Shown: positions 34,959-44,032 of the stretch, piece by piece | Layout: each line of letters starts with the position of its first letter | Position numbering within the stretch: the first letter of the stretch is position 1 | NCBI GenBank assembly: GCA_947457565.1 | Contig: CANGWH010000008.1 | Span: 1-48,508, forward strand | From: Flavobacteriales bacterium | Lineage (GTDB): Bacteria; Bacteroidota; Bacteroidia; NS11-12g; UBA955 | Direction of reading: 5' to 3' | Length of the DNA stretch: 48,508 bases | Notes under the pieces: generated by a model | The model's input: the letters and a program-made list of their open reading frames with translations, nothing else | What the model was told of the DNA's origin: nothing | Databases searched by the model: none | Translations under genes and position numbers: made by a program

Positions 34959-36236
34959 TTATTTTCGAATATTTAAAGCCCGATTATATAATTCACAATA
35001 ACTACTAGCTACCCCATCTTCACCGTATTTAACCGACGCAAAAGCACGGTTTTTACTCGATAATTCCCGCTGTTCAATCTCCCCTAATGCCGCCCACTGC
35101 TTGATCCAACCAACCATACCTTTCAAATCCATAAACTCTCCGCAATACCCTAAATCTTCGGAAATCATTTCAGGAATTCCTCCAATACCAAAGGCTGCTA
35201 CCGGTAATCCCATGCACTGCGCTTCCATTATAGTTGTTGGTAGATTCTCTTCGTGAGACGTTGTTACGTATAAATCCGATAGCCCATAGGCCCAACGAAT
35301 ATCCTCCGCCGTTGACAATAACCCCAAGGATACATACGGCATCGATAACGTTACATGCTCCGGCCAACGATCACCTACAACCAAAGAAAACCATTGCCCT
35401 GGTTGCGTTTGTTCTAGCGAATTAGCAATAATCACAAATTCGTTAAACCCTTTTTTAGGATTCGATAAATTGGCAGAAATAAACAATAATACCCTCGCCG
35501 ATAGTGGAACCCCCCATTGTTTTTTCCGTAACTCGATAGAATCCAACGATTCACGACAAAAAAAATCGATATCCATGGGATTAGGTATCACCGAAATTTG
35601 ATTCACAAGTTGAAGGTGAGATCGTTGTATTGCCTGTTTCTTTAGCCAATCCGATGGCGTAACCAACTGTAAATTTTCAGCGGATAAAAGCGTCGTTTTC
35701 TCCTGAAATACTTTATACGATAAATCCTTGGAACTGGGATTGTTTAGATATTGGCAATTCCCGCAACCCGACGTGAAATTTTCACAACCCCGAGGATGGT
35801 AGCAGCCACCCGTAAAAGGCCACATATCATGACAGGTCCAAAAGACCGGCTTACCCATCGATAATAGCTCGTTTAACCCTTGTAAAGAAATAAATCCCTT
35901 GTTTACCCAGTGCAAATGGATAATATCTGCGTCTTTTAGCACTTGCCAATTGCGAACAGCTATCCCCGTTTTACCATGGCTAAACGCAAATCGTACGCTT
36001 TTCGACTTTTCGAACCGTAAAAAGTCGAGTTTTTCTAGGGCATGTAAAAATATTGCATACCACTTTTTAACAGTAGAATCTGCCCACCGCCTTGAATGCG
36101 CAGTATTGTACTCAAATATCCAATGCTCAGCATAAAAACCCTCTACTTGGTCGATTGCCTTGGAAAGTCTTTCCGCTGCTACATAAGCACCACCGGAACT
36201 TGCAGCATTTATATGTACAACAGAAATAGATTTCAT
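34959..36236 (-). CDS. GT4-family glycosyltransferase
   Basis: A 425-residue GT-B glycosyltransferase. The N-terminal lobe begins ISVVHINAASSGGAYVAAERL. A cysteine-rich loop, TCHDMWPFTGGCYHPRGCENFTSGCGNCQYL, is typical of a group of surface-polysaccharide GT4 enzymes. The C-terminal lobe has the EX7E motif in ENLPTTIMEAQCMGLP, near residues 330-338, which holds the nucleotide-sugar donor. Donor and acceptor cannot be read from sequence. The ATG overlaps the MFS gene's stop by one base (TAATG), so they are translationally coupled. No other polysaccharide genes are adjacent. Confidence 0.9.
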   Translation of the reverse strand: MKSISVVHINAASSGGAYVAAERLSKAIDQVEGFYAEHWIFEYNTAHSRRWADSTVKKWYAIFLHALEKLDFLRFEKSKSVRFAFSHGKTGIAVRNWQVLKDADIIHLHWVNKGFISLQGLNELLSMGKPVFWTCHDMWPFTGGCYHPRGCENFTSGCGNCQYLNNPSSKDLSYKVFQEKTTLLSAENLQLVTPSDWLKKQAIQRSHLQLVNQISVIPNPMDIDFFCRESLDSIELRKKQWGVPLSARVLLFISANLSNPKKGFNEFVIIANSLEQTQPGQWFSLVVGDRWPEHVTLSMPYVSLGLLSTAEDIRWAYGLSDLYVTTSHEENLPTTIMEAQCMGLPVAAFGIGGIPEMISEDLGYCGEFMDLKGMVGWIKQWAALGEIEQRELSSKNRAFASVKYGEDGVASSYCELYNRALNIRK

Positions 36237-37462
36237 TAATTGCGAATGTCGAATTTAATACTTTTCGACAAAGCAAGGGCTAATACAAACGCAACCATCA
36301 TTAAAATTCCACCCCCAAAATAGGGTAAGGAGGAATAATAATCGTATAAGAACCCTGAAACTAAAGGACCGATAGCCCGAGCCAAAGATCCCATACTTTG
36401 CAATAAACCTAGAATTTTTCCTTGGGCATCCGGCGGAGCGTTCAACGAGACCAATGAATTGATTGAAGGCATCAGCAACCCGTTGGCAAAAGCCAAAAAC
36501 ATTACCGCAATTACTTGAACGGGATAAAACCAAGTAGCATCGGGTGGTAAGGGTATTAACGTTAACCCAATGGCGGCCATCGGACAGCCCCAAATCAGCA
36601 TTTTCTTTATGCCCAGTTTCTTTTGAAAAACCCCAATTAAGCCACCCTGTACCACTGCACTAAAAACCCCAATCATGGCAAAGACATAGCCAATTTCGTT
36701 GGGCTTTAAATGATATTTCTCGTCCCATAACACACTGGCATTGGTTTGCATCATGCTAAAAGCAGCCGTGTAAATGAAACTCACCAAAAACAATTCTCCA
36801 ATTACCTCGATGCGCCAAACGGTAACCATTCCTTTGAAGGTTTCAGAAACTTTTCGATATTCACTTACTTTATCAACCAAACTCTCGGGCAATAAAATCC
36901 AAGCTAAAACAAAATTTACCGCACATAAAATTGCCGTAAAAACGCCAATATAATAGAGCCCTTGTCCGCCCGCAAGTTCACCCATTGAATACAATTCCCC
37001 ACCTATAAACGGTCCGAATACAAACCCTAAACCAAAGGCAGCGCCAATGATTCCCATTCGCTTCGCTCTTTCTTGAGGTGGCGTGATATCGGCGATATAG
37101 GCTTGGGCAGCAGCAATGTTTGCACTGCCAAATCCAGAAACTATTCTGGCTACCATTAACATCCAAAAACTACCCGCTATTCCCAATAAGTAATAACCAA
37201 TAATATTCGCAATTATGCTACCCAAAATGATGGGTCTTCTTCCTATTCTATCGCTTAGACTTCCAAAAATTGGAGCGAAAATAAATTGAATAATGGAGAA
37301 TACGCCCGCCGCTAACCCTACGGCAACGTTGGGAGAAAAGCCAACATGACTAATTTCGGCGAACGACTTTGTGATGGGAGAAAGGTTAGGAATGACAATC
37401 CCGAAACCAAGTAAATCAATAAAAATGGTGAGAAATAATATCCCTATACGTTTGTCTTTCAT
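36236..37462 (-). CDS. MFS transporter, TetA-like drug:H+ antiporter family
   Basis: A 12-helix major facilitator protein, 408 residues from the ATG at 37462. I chose this start over 37489 because it forms an ATGA overlap with the stop of the upstream gene and begins at the usual MKDKRIGILFLTIFIDLLGFGIVIP. The MFS motif A between helices 2 and 3 is GSLSDRIGRRPII (residues 67-79). GFGSANIAAAQAYIADITPP resembles the TetA/MdtG branch, whose members export drugs or metabolites by proton antiport. The substrate is unknown and a resistance role should not be assumed. It sits in a tight minus-strand run with the CCG protein, the small conserved protein and the GT4 gene. Confidence 0.9.
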   Translation of the reverse strand: MKDKRIGILFLTIFIDLLGFGIVIPNLSPITKSFAEISHVGFSPNVAVGLAAGVFSIIQFIFAPIFGSLSDRIGRRPIILGSIIANIIGYYLLGIAGSFWMLMVARIVSGFGSANIAAAQAYIADITPPQERAKRMGIIGAAFGLGFVFGPFIGGELYSMGELAGGQGLYYIGVFTAILCAVNFVLAWILLPESLVDKVSEYRKVSETFKGMVTVWRIEVIGELFLVSFIYTAAFSMMQTNASVLWDEKYHLKPNEIGYVFAMIGVFSAVVQGGLIGVFQKKLGIKKMLIWGCPMAAIGLTLIPLPPDATWFYPVQVIAVMFLAFANGLLMPSINSLVSLNAPPDAQGKILGLLQSMGSLARAIGPLVSGFLYDYYSSLPYFGGGILMMVAFVLALALSKSIKFDIRN

Positions 37463-37944
37463 GCGAATCGCAATTTGGGCGCCATCCAAGAAGTGGAAAT
37501 AGTCAAATACGTATTATCCCTTAATTCGCCCAAATTATTTGCTAGGGAGTTAAAAACTAATGAATCCGCACTCAAATCTCCATGATTCAATGATGCTTGA
37601 ATTTGCTCAAGATTCAAGATTTTTGCCGAATTACAATACGATATATTTAATATTAGTCGATTAAAAAAATCGATCCTACTAGGCTCCGAAAACAACTTTA
37701 ATAACCCAAAGGCTTTATCGATACTACAACCCGACGGAGGTTCTTTGGATTCATCCACCCCAATTACTACGATGCTGCTGTGTAAAATTTCGGCATCGGC
37801 AGTAAGACCAACACCGTGGGCCTGCCAACCGGAAACAAATTTCTTTAGTTCTTCCAATAACGCAGATTCCTCCTCATCGACAAGTAACCGATCCGACTGA
37901 AATATCCAGATTCTGGAAGAAGCAGGTAATTGTCCTAAAATCAT
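37459..37944 (-). CDS. Small conserved Bacteroidota protein, often misnamed 'ABC transporter ATPase'
   Basis: A 161-residue protein starting GQLPASSRIWIFQSDRLLVDEEESALLEELKKFVSGWQAHG, with IVVIGVDESKEPPSGCSIDKAFGLLKL in the middle. These blocks match a family of about 160 residues that databases commonly label ABC transporter ATPase. I see no Walker A, Walker B or ABC signature and no membrane segment, so that name is not supported. The GCSID block is the most conserved part I recall. The gene begins one base after the CCG Fe-S gene stop and ends in an ATGA overlap with the MFS gene. Function unknown. Confidence 0.8.
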   Translation of the reverse strand: MILGQLPASSRIWIFQSDRLLVDEEESALLEELKKFVSGWQAHGVGLTADAEILHSSIVVIGVDESKEPPSGCSIDKAFGLLKLFSEPSRIDFFNRLILNISYCNSAKILNLEQIQASLNHGDLSADSLVFNSLANNLGELRDNTYLTISTSWMAPKLRFA

Positions 37945-37945
37945 A

Positions 37946-38725
37946 TTATTTTACCATAGACTGTTGAACCATCTCGGCGATATCCATTACTTCAATTTGA
38001 TCTTCTTTATTGAAATGTTTAGTGCCATCTTTAAGCATCGTACTGCAAAACGGACAATTTACAGCAACAATGTCAGCGCCCGTCTCCAATACATCTTCGG
38101 TTCGTTCTACATTCACTTCTTTATTGCCATGCTCCGCTTCTTTAAACATCTGTGCTCCACCGGCACCACAACACAAACCGTTGGTTTTGCATCGTTTCAT
38201 TTCAACTAAATCCGCATCCAATCGCTCCATTATCATTCTAGGGGCTTCGTAAATTCCATTAGCCCTGCCCAAATAACAAGAATCGTGATAGGTAATTTTT
38301 TTACCAGCAAATGCACCTCCCTCGATGGCTAATCTACCCTCTTCCAACAGTTCATTAATGAGTTGGGTATGGTGAATAACTTCATAGACACCTCCCAGAT
38401 TGGGATACTCGTTTTTTAACGTATTAAAACAATGCGGGCATGCCGTTACAATTCGCTCAACCCCATAACTGTTCAACACTTGAATATTCTGCAACGCCTG
38501 CATCTGAAACAAAAACTCATTACCCGCACGCTTAGCAGGATCTCCAGTACAGCCTTCTTCGATGCCTAAAATTGCAAAATTCACCTTGGCTTTGGATAGG
38601 ATATCGGCAAATGCCTTACTAACCCGCTGCGCACGTTCATCGTAACTTCCGGCACAACCTACCCAGAATAGAATTTCAGGAACTTCGCCAGCGTTGATAT
38701 AATCTTGAACCGTTCTAATTTTCAT
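37946..38725 (-). CDS. CCG-domain (Fe-S)-binding oxidoreductase subunit
   Basis: A 259-residue protein with two cysteine-rich (CCG) domains of the heterodisulfide reductase B / GlpC / LutA type. The first includes EEGCTGDPAKR and VTACPHCFNTLKNEYP; the second has YHDSCYLGR, GLCCGAGGAQMF and VNCPFCSTMLKDG. These cysteines can hold an unusual 4Fe-4S cluster and serve in electron transfer or disulfide chemistry. There is no ferredoxin domain in the protein, and the usual partner with 4Fe-4S motifs is not next to it: the upstream neighbour is a Usp-like gene with a terminator between. The redox partner and substrate are unknown. Confidence 0.88.
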   Translation of the reverse strand: MKIRTVQDYINAGEVPEILFWVGCAGSYDERAQRVSKAFADILSKAKVNFAILGIEEGCTGDPAKRAGNEFLFQMQALQNIQVLNSYGVERIVTACPHCFNTLKNEYPNLGGVYEVIHHTQLINELLEEGRLAIEGGAFAGKKITYHDSCYLGRANGIYEAPRMIMERLDADLVEMKRCKTNGLCCGAGGAQMFKEAEHGNKEVNVERTEDVLETGADIVAVNCPFCSTMLKDGTKHFNKEDQIEVMDIAEMVQQSMVK

Positions 38726-38804
38726 GTCGGTAATAAGTAGGACGCAATTTCGGAATTACCGAGGGATTTTTAAATTATTTATTTCCACAGATTGCAATAA
38801 AAAA

Positions 38805-38831
38805 AGGGTTGAATCTAACCGAATCAACCCT
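38805..38831 (-). terminator. Minus-strand terminator after the Usp-like gene
   Basis: AGGGTTGA and TCAACCCT form an 8-bp stem with an 11-base loop. On the minus strand the stem is followed by TTTTTT, fitting termination of the gene ending at 38859. It separates that gene from the CCG Fe-S gene. Confidence 0.82.
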
Positions 38832-38858
38832 AATTTCTTCTAATCTTTCAAGTAAATA

Positions 38859-39659
38859 CTAGTACCCCGAACCTCCTGTTCCCACGATCTCACGATGTGG
38901 AACCAATAACAGTGGGAAACCAGCGTTTTCGCAAATAGTCTGAAACGTAGATTTCTTTAAGCCCCCCTCAGAATTGCTTAGGATGGCCAACCATTTTCTG
39001 GGATACTTCATCGAAACATTAACGGCTTCTGATGCGATATCCTGAGCAATGTGAATATCCAAATCCTCAACGCGTATATTTCGATCCACCATGTAATTAT
39101 TGGCTTGCACTAAATATACACGCAAATGATGCGCATCCTCTTCCGATTGTTTTTTCATTACCCCAAAATAGGTAACCTGACTAAAACAATGGGTTGCAAT
39201 TCTTGCTACCACAGGGAGCTTCTGTCGGGTCTCCGAAGCAGAATCCAACGGCAATAAAATGCGATCGGGTGGCTGCCATGTGGCATCAGGATTAAAATAC
39301 AACACTGCGCAATTTTGCTTTGAAATCTTACCCCGCATTCCGGCATTCAACAAGCTTTCTTTCACAATTGCTGCTGAAATTACCAGTAAATAAGGTTCTT
39401 CGGATTTTGTTGCAGTTTGCATCGACTCCCAAATGGTGCTGTTTACTTCTTGAATGCTAAGGCTGGCCCCGTAGCGCATGCGAAAGTGCTGAATCGCATC
39501 GTCTACCCCCAAGTTTTCAAATTCACCGGTTTCGGCGCTACGAACCCACACCAATTCTTGGCGGGTACGCATCGCTAAATAGGTAACTGATTCAAGAACC
39601 ACAGAACTATTTGCGGATTTGTCGAAAGAAAAGAAAATTTTTGTAGGATTTCTATCCAT
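38859..39659 (-). CDS. Universal-stress-protein-like protein
   Basis: I place the start at the ATG at 39659 (MDRNPTKIFFSFDKSANSS), not the TTG eight codons upstream used by the ORF track, giving 266 residues. Two similar halves can be seen, beginning KIFFSFDKSANSSVVLESV and RILLPLDSASETRQKLPVVARIA, each like the first strand and helix of a Usp domain. The end (FPLLLVPHREIV) matches the closing strand of Usp folds (PVLLVP). The ATP-binding G-2X-G-9X-G(S/T) motif is not evident, so it may not bind ATP. Family assignment is moderate. It is transcribed alone and ends at a clear hairpin. Confidence 0.6.
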   Translation of the reverse strand: MDRNPTKIFFSFDKSANSSVVLESVTYLAMRTRQELVWVRSAETGEFENLGVDDAIQHFRMRYGASLSIQEVNSTIWESMQTATKSEEPYLLVISAAIVKESLLNAGMRGKISKQNCAVLYFNPDATWQPPDRILLPLDSASETRQKLPVVARIATHCFSQVTYFGVMKKQSEEDAHHLRVYLVQANNYMVDRNIRVEDLDIHIAQDIASEAVNVSMKYPRKWLAILSNSEGGLKKSTFQTICENAGFPLLLVPHREIVGTGGSGY

Positions 39660-39867
39660 AGGCAAATCATTAATGACTAACAAATGTGATAAATATACCT
39701 TAGAATATCAAGCAGTTGGGGATAATTTAACTAAAAGAAAACAATTCACTTTCCATTATTGACATGACAATGAATCATATGTTGTTGGTAAAGAGTATTT
39801 TCGAATTGTGCAACGCAATTTAGAAAAATGTCAAATTCACACTTATTGCCCAATAAATTACAATTCC

Positions 39868-41448
39868 GTGATCGTAAATTACTCTCTATCTCGAATACTT
39901 TCTGCCCTACTATTATTTATTATTTCTAGCACTTGTTCAAGCTCAAGTATTATTGCAAACCCGGTTCCCAAAAAACCAATTAGCTATAGAGGGATATCCT
40001 CCAACCAGGAGAGCCTATGGATAGCAGGCAGTTTAGGAACCGTCCTGAAACTCAACAATTCAAACATTACCAATATCCAAATTGATTCTACTATTACCAA
40101 TTGGTATGTTCCAACAAACAGAGAACACACCATTGTTGCTTATTCGCTTCCCTGGGATACAGTTTCGCCTCAAGGTTTTGAACGCTACGATTTTCGAGAT
40201 ATTGAAAGTTTGGATAATCAAACGGCTATAGTTATGAGCGTTGGAGATAGTGCCCGGATTTTAAAAACGACAGACGGGGGTAATAATTGGAAAATCGTTT
40301 ACCGAAATTTTAGTCCCAATGTTTTTTTGGACGCCATCGCCATTGATTGGAAATCAGGATTTGGATTTGCCATTGGCGACCCACAATTAGAGCACGAATT
40401 ATTGCTTGGTGATGCTACGTCCACTAACAATAGACCAGAGAAAAATACCCAAGGTCTGAATGTCCCTGGTTGGAAATTTCAAACCAATACACAAAAAAAA
40501 CACCCGGTTCAACGCAGTGAATTACACAACAACCATTCTAATGAACATCTTATCAAACAATCAAATTCTTTACAACTAAAAGATACTAGTAGCTATCAAA
40601 AGAAATATTTCCTGATGTTAATCACTGTAGATTCAGGCAATAGCTGGCATCGAATCCCTGCTTGCTCTGCCAATGTACCTCAAGATAGCATTGCGGCATT
40701 CTTCGCCGGCAGTGGATCTTCTTTGCATATCCTTAAATCTACCATTAAACGCAACAAATTGAATGCTATAACGCATTTAGACGTACTGGTAGGTATGGCT
40801 GGTGGAGGGCAAAACCCTAGCTTTAGGATACTTAAGATTAATCACCATTTTCAAAATAGTAAAGCCTTAATACTGGAGGTGAACCACCAAACATATCCCT
40901 TGGCCTTGGGAAATGGAGCAGGTTGGGGTGCCTATGGTGGATTGTATTCTGCGGGAAAATTATATTGGGTTGGTGGCAATTATTTATTCCCAAATCACGG
41001 TGATTCTACCGTAAATTTTATATCCAACACCCAAATTCAACCAGTATTAAAAGGCAAAAACCTACCCCATTCTCTCCCTTTTTCAGTGGCTAAATCATCG
41101 GGCTACAAAAGTGGAATATGCGAATGCGCTGTCAATAACAAATCCATACTTTTTGCTGCTGGAAGTAGTGGTCTTGACCTATCCTTCGATCATGGAAATC
41201 AATGGAAACCCTTGTATGCCCCCGCATATAGACCCCAAGTTGTACCTGTAAAACAGGATGCCATCTCGCCAAGCAATATCCCTTCTAATGCTCCAAACCC
41301 CGATCAGCGCAACAGTAATCCACTGGGTACAACACCCAAAATATCAGGTTCTCAAAAAATATCTGTGAACGCTGTAGGTTGTTTTAAAAACGGAATTCTT
41401 CTGATTGGAAATCGTGGGTTAGCAACCTATTTACCGCTGCACCCGTAA
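39868..41448 (+). CDS. Exported Ycf48/BNR-like beta-propeller protein with unusual insertions
   Basis: The frame opens with GTG codons at 39808 and 39868. I prefer 39868 because the 526-residue product then starts with a signal peptide (NYSLSRILSALLLFIISSTCSS). The core matches a Bacteroidota propeller family: ISYRGISSNQESLWIAGSLGTVLK, FRDIESLDNQTAIVMSVGDSARILKTTDGGNNW, then FLDAIAIDWKSGFGFAIGDP and FDHGNQWKPL. Family members I recall are near 350 residues. Here there is an Asn/Gln/Lys/His-rich insert (TNNRPEKNTQGL to QLKDTSSYQKK, about 65 residues) and a second Pro/Asn-rich one near the end. The function is unknown; homologues are often mislabelled oxidoreductase. Its end overlaps the convergent GT-C gene by 18 bases. 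Confidence 0.72.
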   Translation: MIVNYSLSRILSALLLFIISSTCSSSSIIANPVPKKPISYRGISSNQESLWIAGSLGTVLKLNNSNITNIQIDSTITNWYVPTNREHTIVAYSLPWDTVSPQGFERYDFRDIESLDNQTAIVMSVGDSARILKTTDGGNNWKIVYRNFSPNVFLDAIAIDWKSGFGFAIGDPQLEHELLLGDATSTNNRPEKNTQGLNVPGWKFQTNTQKKHPVQRSELHNNHSNEHLIKQSNSLQLKDTSSYQKKYFLMLITVDSGNSWHRIPACSANVPQDSIAAFFAGSGSSLHILKSTIKRNKLNAITHLDVLVGMAGGGQNPSFRILKINHHFQNSKALILEVNHQTYPLALGNGAGWGAYGGLYSAGKLYWVGGNYLFPNHGDSTVNFISNTQIQPVLKGKNLPHSLPFSVAKSSGYKSGICECAVNNKSILFAAGSSGLDLSFDHGNQWKPLYAPAYRPQVVPVKQDAISPSNIPSNAPNPDQRNSNPLGTTPKISGSQKISVNAVGCFKNGILLIGNRGLATYLPLHP

Positions 41449-43077
41449 ATCGATGATTCGAAATTGTTGATTCTGAAATACAACGGGCATTTGTGCCAAT
41501 GCCATCAAATCCATGGATTTCGGTGCATCATCCATGGAAAAACTTACCGAGGCATCATTCAGCCGTACAGATTTCGGAATAATAAAATAATCAACGCCAG
41601 ATTCTCTTAAAACCTTCAGATTAACAGGCAAATGTAATTTGAGGGTTTCACTGGTATAATCAACAGTATTTTGCACACGAATTACCCGTTTACCCGTTAA
41701 ATATCGCAATAGTCGAGGTTTAAAAAATGAAAATACAGCATCTTTTTCTAACTTCTTTTCTACGCAATCAGACAGCTCTAACATGTTGGTTGAAAACGCG
41801 CGATTTGTATCTAATTTCTTATAATGCAACGCAGTAACGGTACCCTGAACAAATACAAAGACAACCAATACCAGGGACATCAACCTATTATCCATAAACC
41901 TATTCCTTGCAAACCATCGGGGTGTTTGTATGGTTCTGCCGATTAAAAAAACCAACAAAACCCAAAGAGGATAGAGCGGAAATAACATTCGAACGCCCTG
42001 TTGGCTAGGCCATACAGTTAGCAATATCAAATTGGCGAAAATAAATAAGGCTATGGTTAGTTTATCACCATTCCCCCCCCCTCGAAATAGGGCAATGCCC
42101 CAAAAAATTGTAACCAACGCGAAAGGAATCCAAACCCACAATTCGGGTAATCCCACTATGGAATTTACAAGTTTCAACCCGTTAACAAGATGCCAAACAG
42201 GAAGCGCCGATAACATTCCCCAATACTGTAAAAAGTTTGAAATCCAGCTGTGGGTAATTCCACCTTCCACTAACTCTTTCCAGTGGTTTGCGCCAGTTCC
42301 TCGTTCTAACCATAAAGCCAATAAACCAGCTGAAATTGTCAATCCTATACCCCACTTGGCCCAACCAACAGCGTAATTACCCGCTGCCTCTTTGTCTTGA
42401 AAAATACCGCGCAGCCAAGTGTATCGATATTTTAAATTGAGCCTGGATATCCCTCGTATACTTAGCAATAAACTCCATAATATTGGCACTAATAGCAGTA
42501 CACCATTGGTTTTGGTAAGGGTAGCCCAAAACACTAAGCCCCCCAACAATATCCATCGTATAAACGTGTTCCCGCCATCTTGCCACCAAACCCACCAAAA
42601 CAACATCACCAAGGCAGCAAAAAACAAGTCCGATTGCAGTCTATCGGCGGCCTCCCATATCTTTGGATTCCACACGATAACTATCCCCAAAAGCAATAAA
42701 GACAACGGTTTTATAGAAAATTTCTTCCCTATTCGATGTAAAAATAGACCCGAGGCGCTTAGAAAAAATAAAAAGTTAATCAACTTTATACTTTGCCAAC
42801 CGAAGTGTGCTTTTACCCCAATAAATATCGATAAGAAAAAAGGGAAACCTCTGGGATACAAGTACGGTCCAATTAACTGATCCGAATGATCCATACAAAA
42901 ACGGTTCTCCCTTTCAAGCCACTGATAGGCCGTTGGATCCCAAAATCGTTCCGCCTGATCTACATATAAAATAAAATCGTCCCCAAATTCATGCCCAGGA
43001 TCAATACAAATCCAAGCACCAACAATCGACACAAAATAAACTAGAAACCAAACGAAATATTTTCTTGTAGATTTCAT
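41431..43077 (-). CDS. Polytopic GT-C glycosyltransferase (GT39/ArnT-like)
   Basis: A 548-residue membrane protein with about ten hydrophobic helices and a soluble C-terminal part (from about 420) ending near QFRIIDLRVQR. The first large external loop has an acidic motif, GHEFGDDFILYVDQAERF, and then YLYPRGFPFFLSIFIG, the arrangement of GT-C enzymes of the PMT/ArnT type that use polyprenyl-phosphate sugars. The acceptor is unknown. The next gene upstream on the same strand, 23 bases away, encodes a DPM1-like GT2 that could make the polyprenyl-phosphate sugar donor. The pairing supports a shared pathway, but this is an inference. Confidence 0.75.
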   Translation of the reverse strand: MKSTRKYFVWFLVYFVSIVGAWICIDPGHEFGDDFILYVDQAERFWDPTAYQWLERENRFCMDHSDQLIGPYLYPRGFPFFLSIFIGVKAHFGWQSIKLINFLFFLSASGLFLHRIGKKFSIKPLSLLLLGIVIVWNPKIWEAADRLQSDLFFAALVMLFWWVWWQDGGNTFIRWILLGGLVFWATLTKTNGVLLLVPILWSLLLSIRGISRLNLKYRYTWLRGIFQDKEAAGNYAVGWAKWGIGLTISAGLLALWLERGTGANHWKELVEGGITHSWISNFLQYWGMLSALPVWHLVNGLKLVNSIVGLPELWVWIPFALVTIFWGIALFRGGGNGDKLTIALFIFANLILLTVWPSQQGVRMLFPLYPLWVLLVFLIGRTIQTPRWFARNRFMDNRLMSLVLVVFVFVQGTVTALHYKKLDTNRAFSTNMLELSDCVEKKLEKDAVFSFFKPRLLRYLTGKRVIRVQNTVDYTSETLKLHLPVNLKVLRESGVDYFIIPKSVRLNDASVSFSMDDAPKSMDLMALAQMPVVFQNQQFRIIDLRVQR

Positions 43078-43100
43078 GCCGAATTTTCAATCGAAACGAA

Positions 43101-43922
43101 TTACCTAATGGACATCTTCCCTAAAGCAATCCCCAATCCCACGTACGCGAGCATTGTAGCAAAAACAATAAAAATCAAAACCATCCCATAATTGATAGCT
43201 TTGCGGAAATTGAATTTTAAAATACAATAAATAGCCCTAAACCCATCTTTCCAGCCAATTTTCTTGCCTTCCTCGTACGTTCTACCATAATAACTAATCC
43301 CCACCTCGTAAATTCTAATTTTTGGAATTTTTGCAATTTTTGCGGTTACTTCAGGTTCAAATCCAAAACGCTTTTCCTCTAATGACAATCCTTGAATTAT
43401 TTCGGTTCTAAACATCTTATAACATGTTTCCATGTCTGTAAGATTCAAATTGGTCATCATATTGCTTAAAAACGTCAAGAATTTATTTCCGATCGTGTGC
43501 CAGAAAAACAAAATTCGATGAGGTTTACCCCCCATAAAACGGGAACCGTAAACTATATCAGCAAATCCATCGGTTATGGGTTTAAGTAAAATATTAAACT
43601 CATTGGGATCATACTCTAAATCTGCATCTTGAATAATCAGCACTTCCCCTGATGCCTTGGAAATCCCAGTATGTAAGGCCGCTCCTTTCCCTTGATTCAC
43701 CTCGTGCGAATAGAATTGAATATTCAGTTCAGGATTGGATTTTCGATAATTTTCTACGGCTTCAACGGTAGAATCTTTAGAACAATCGTTAACAATAATA
43801 ATTTCTTTTTCGATGTTATTAATTAACGATACCGCCTTAACCTTATCCAAAATATAGTGTATCGTTTTACCCTCGTTGTATGCGGGAATAACAATACTCA
43901 ACTTTTTAATTTCTGTTGACAT
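43101..43922 (-). CDS. GT2-family polyprenyl-phosphate sugar synthase (DPM1-like)
   Basis: A 273-residue GT-A enzyme. [22 protein letters not shown] opens the nucleotide-binding fold. [15 protein letters not shown] and [15 protein letters not shown] carry the catalytic and metal-binding acidic residues (DAD), and [11 protein letters not shown] is a further DPM-family motif. A single hydrophobic C-terminal stretch ([25 protein letters not shown]) should anchor it to the membrane. It probably transfers a sugar from GDP- or UDP-sugar to undecaprenyl phosphate. The GT-C gene downstream is a plausible user of the product. Confidence 0.87.
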   Translation of the reverse strand: MSTEIKKLSIVIPAYNEGKTIHYILDKVKAVSLINNIEKEIIIVNDCSKDSTVEAVENYRKSNPELNIQFYSHEVNQGKGAALHTGISKASGEVLIIQDADLEYDPNEFNILLKPITDGFADIVYGSRFMGGKPHRILFFWHTIGNKFLTFLSNMMTNLNLTDMETCYKMFRTEIIQGLSLEEKRFGFEPEVTAKIAKIPKIRIYEVGISYYGRTYEEGKKIGWKDGFRAIYCILKFNFRKAINYGMVLIFIVFATMLAYVGLGIALGKMSIR

Positions 43923-44032
43923 CTAACAACAAAAATAGGCAGTATTTGCAATTATATAATTGCTCATTGCAATATTCACAAAATACAATTAGTGCGTTAG
44001 TTATTTTATTTATCGAACAATTTATTCGCAAG

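Noticed and set aside
42419-42880. 153-residue plus-strand ORF
   Set aside because: It is antisense to the GT-C gene's membrane helices and has no start context or domain of its own.
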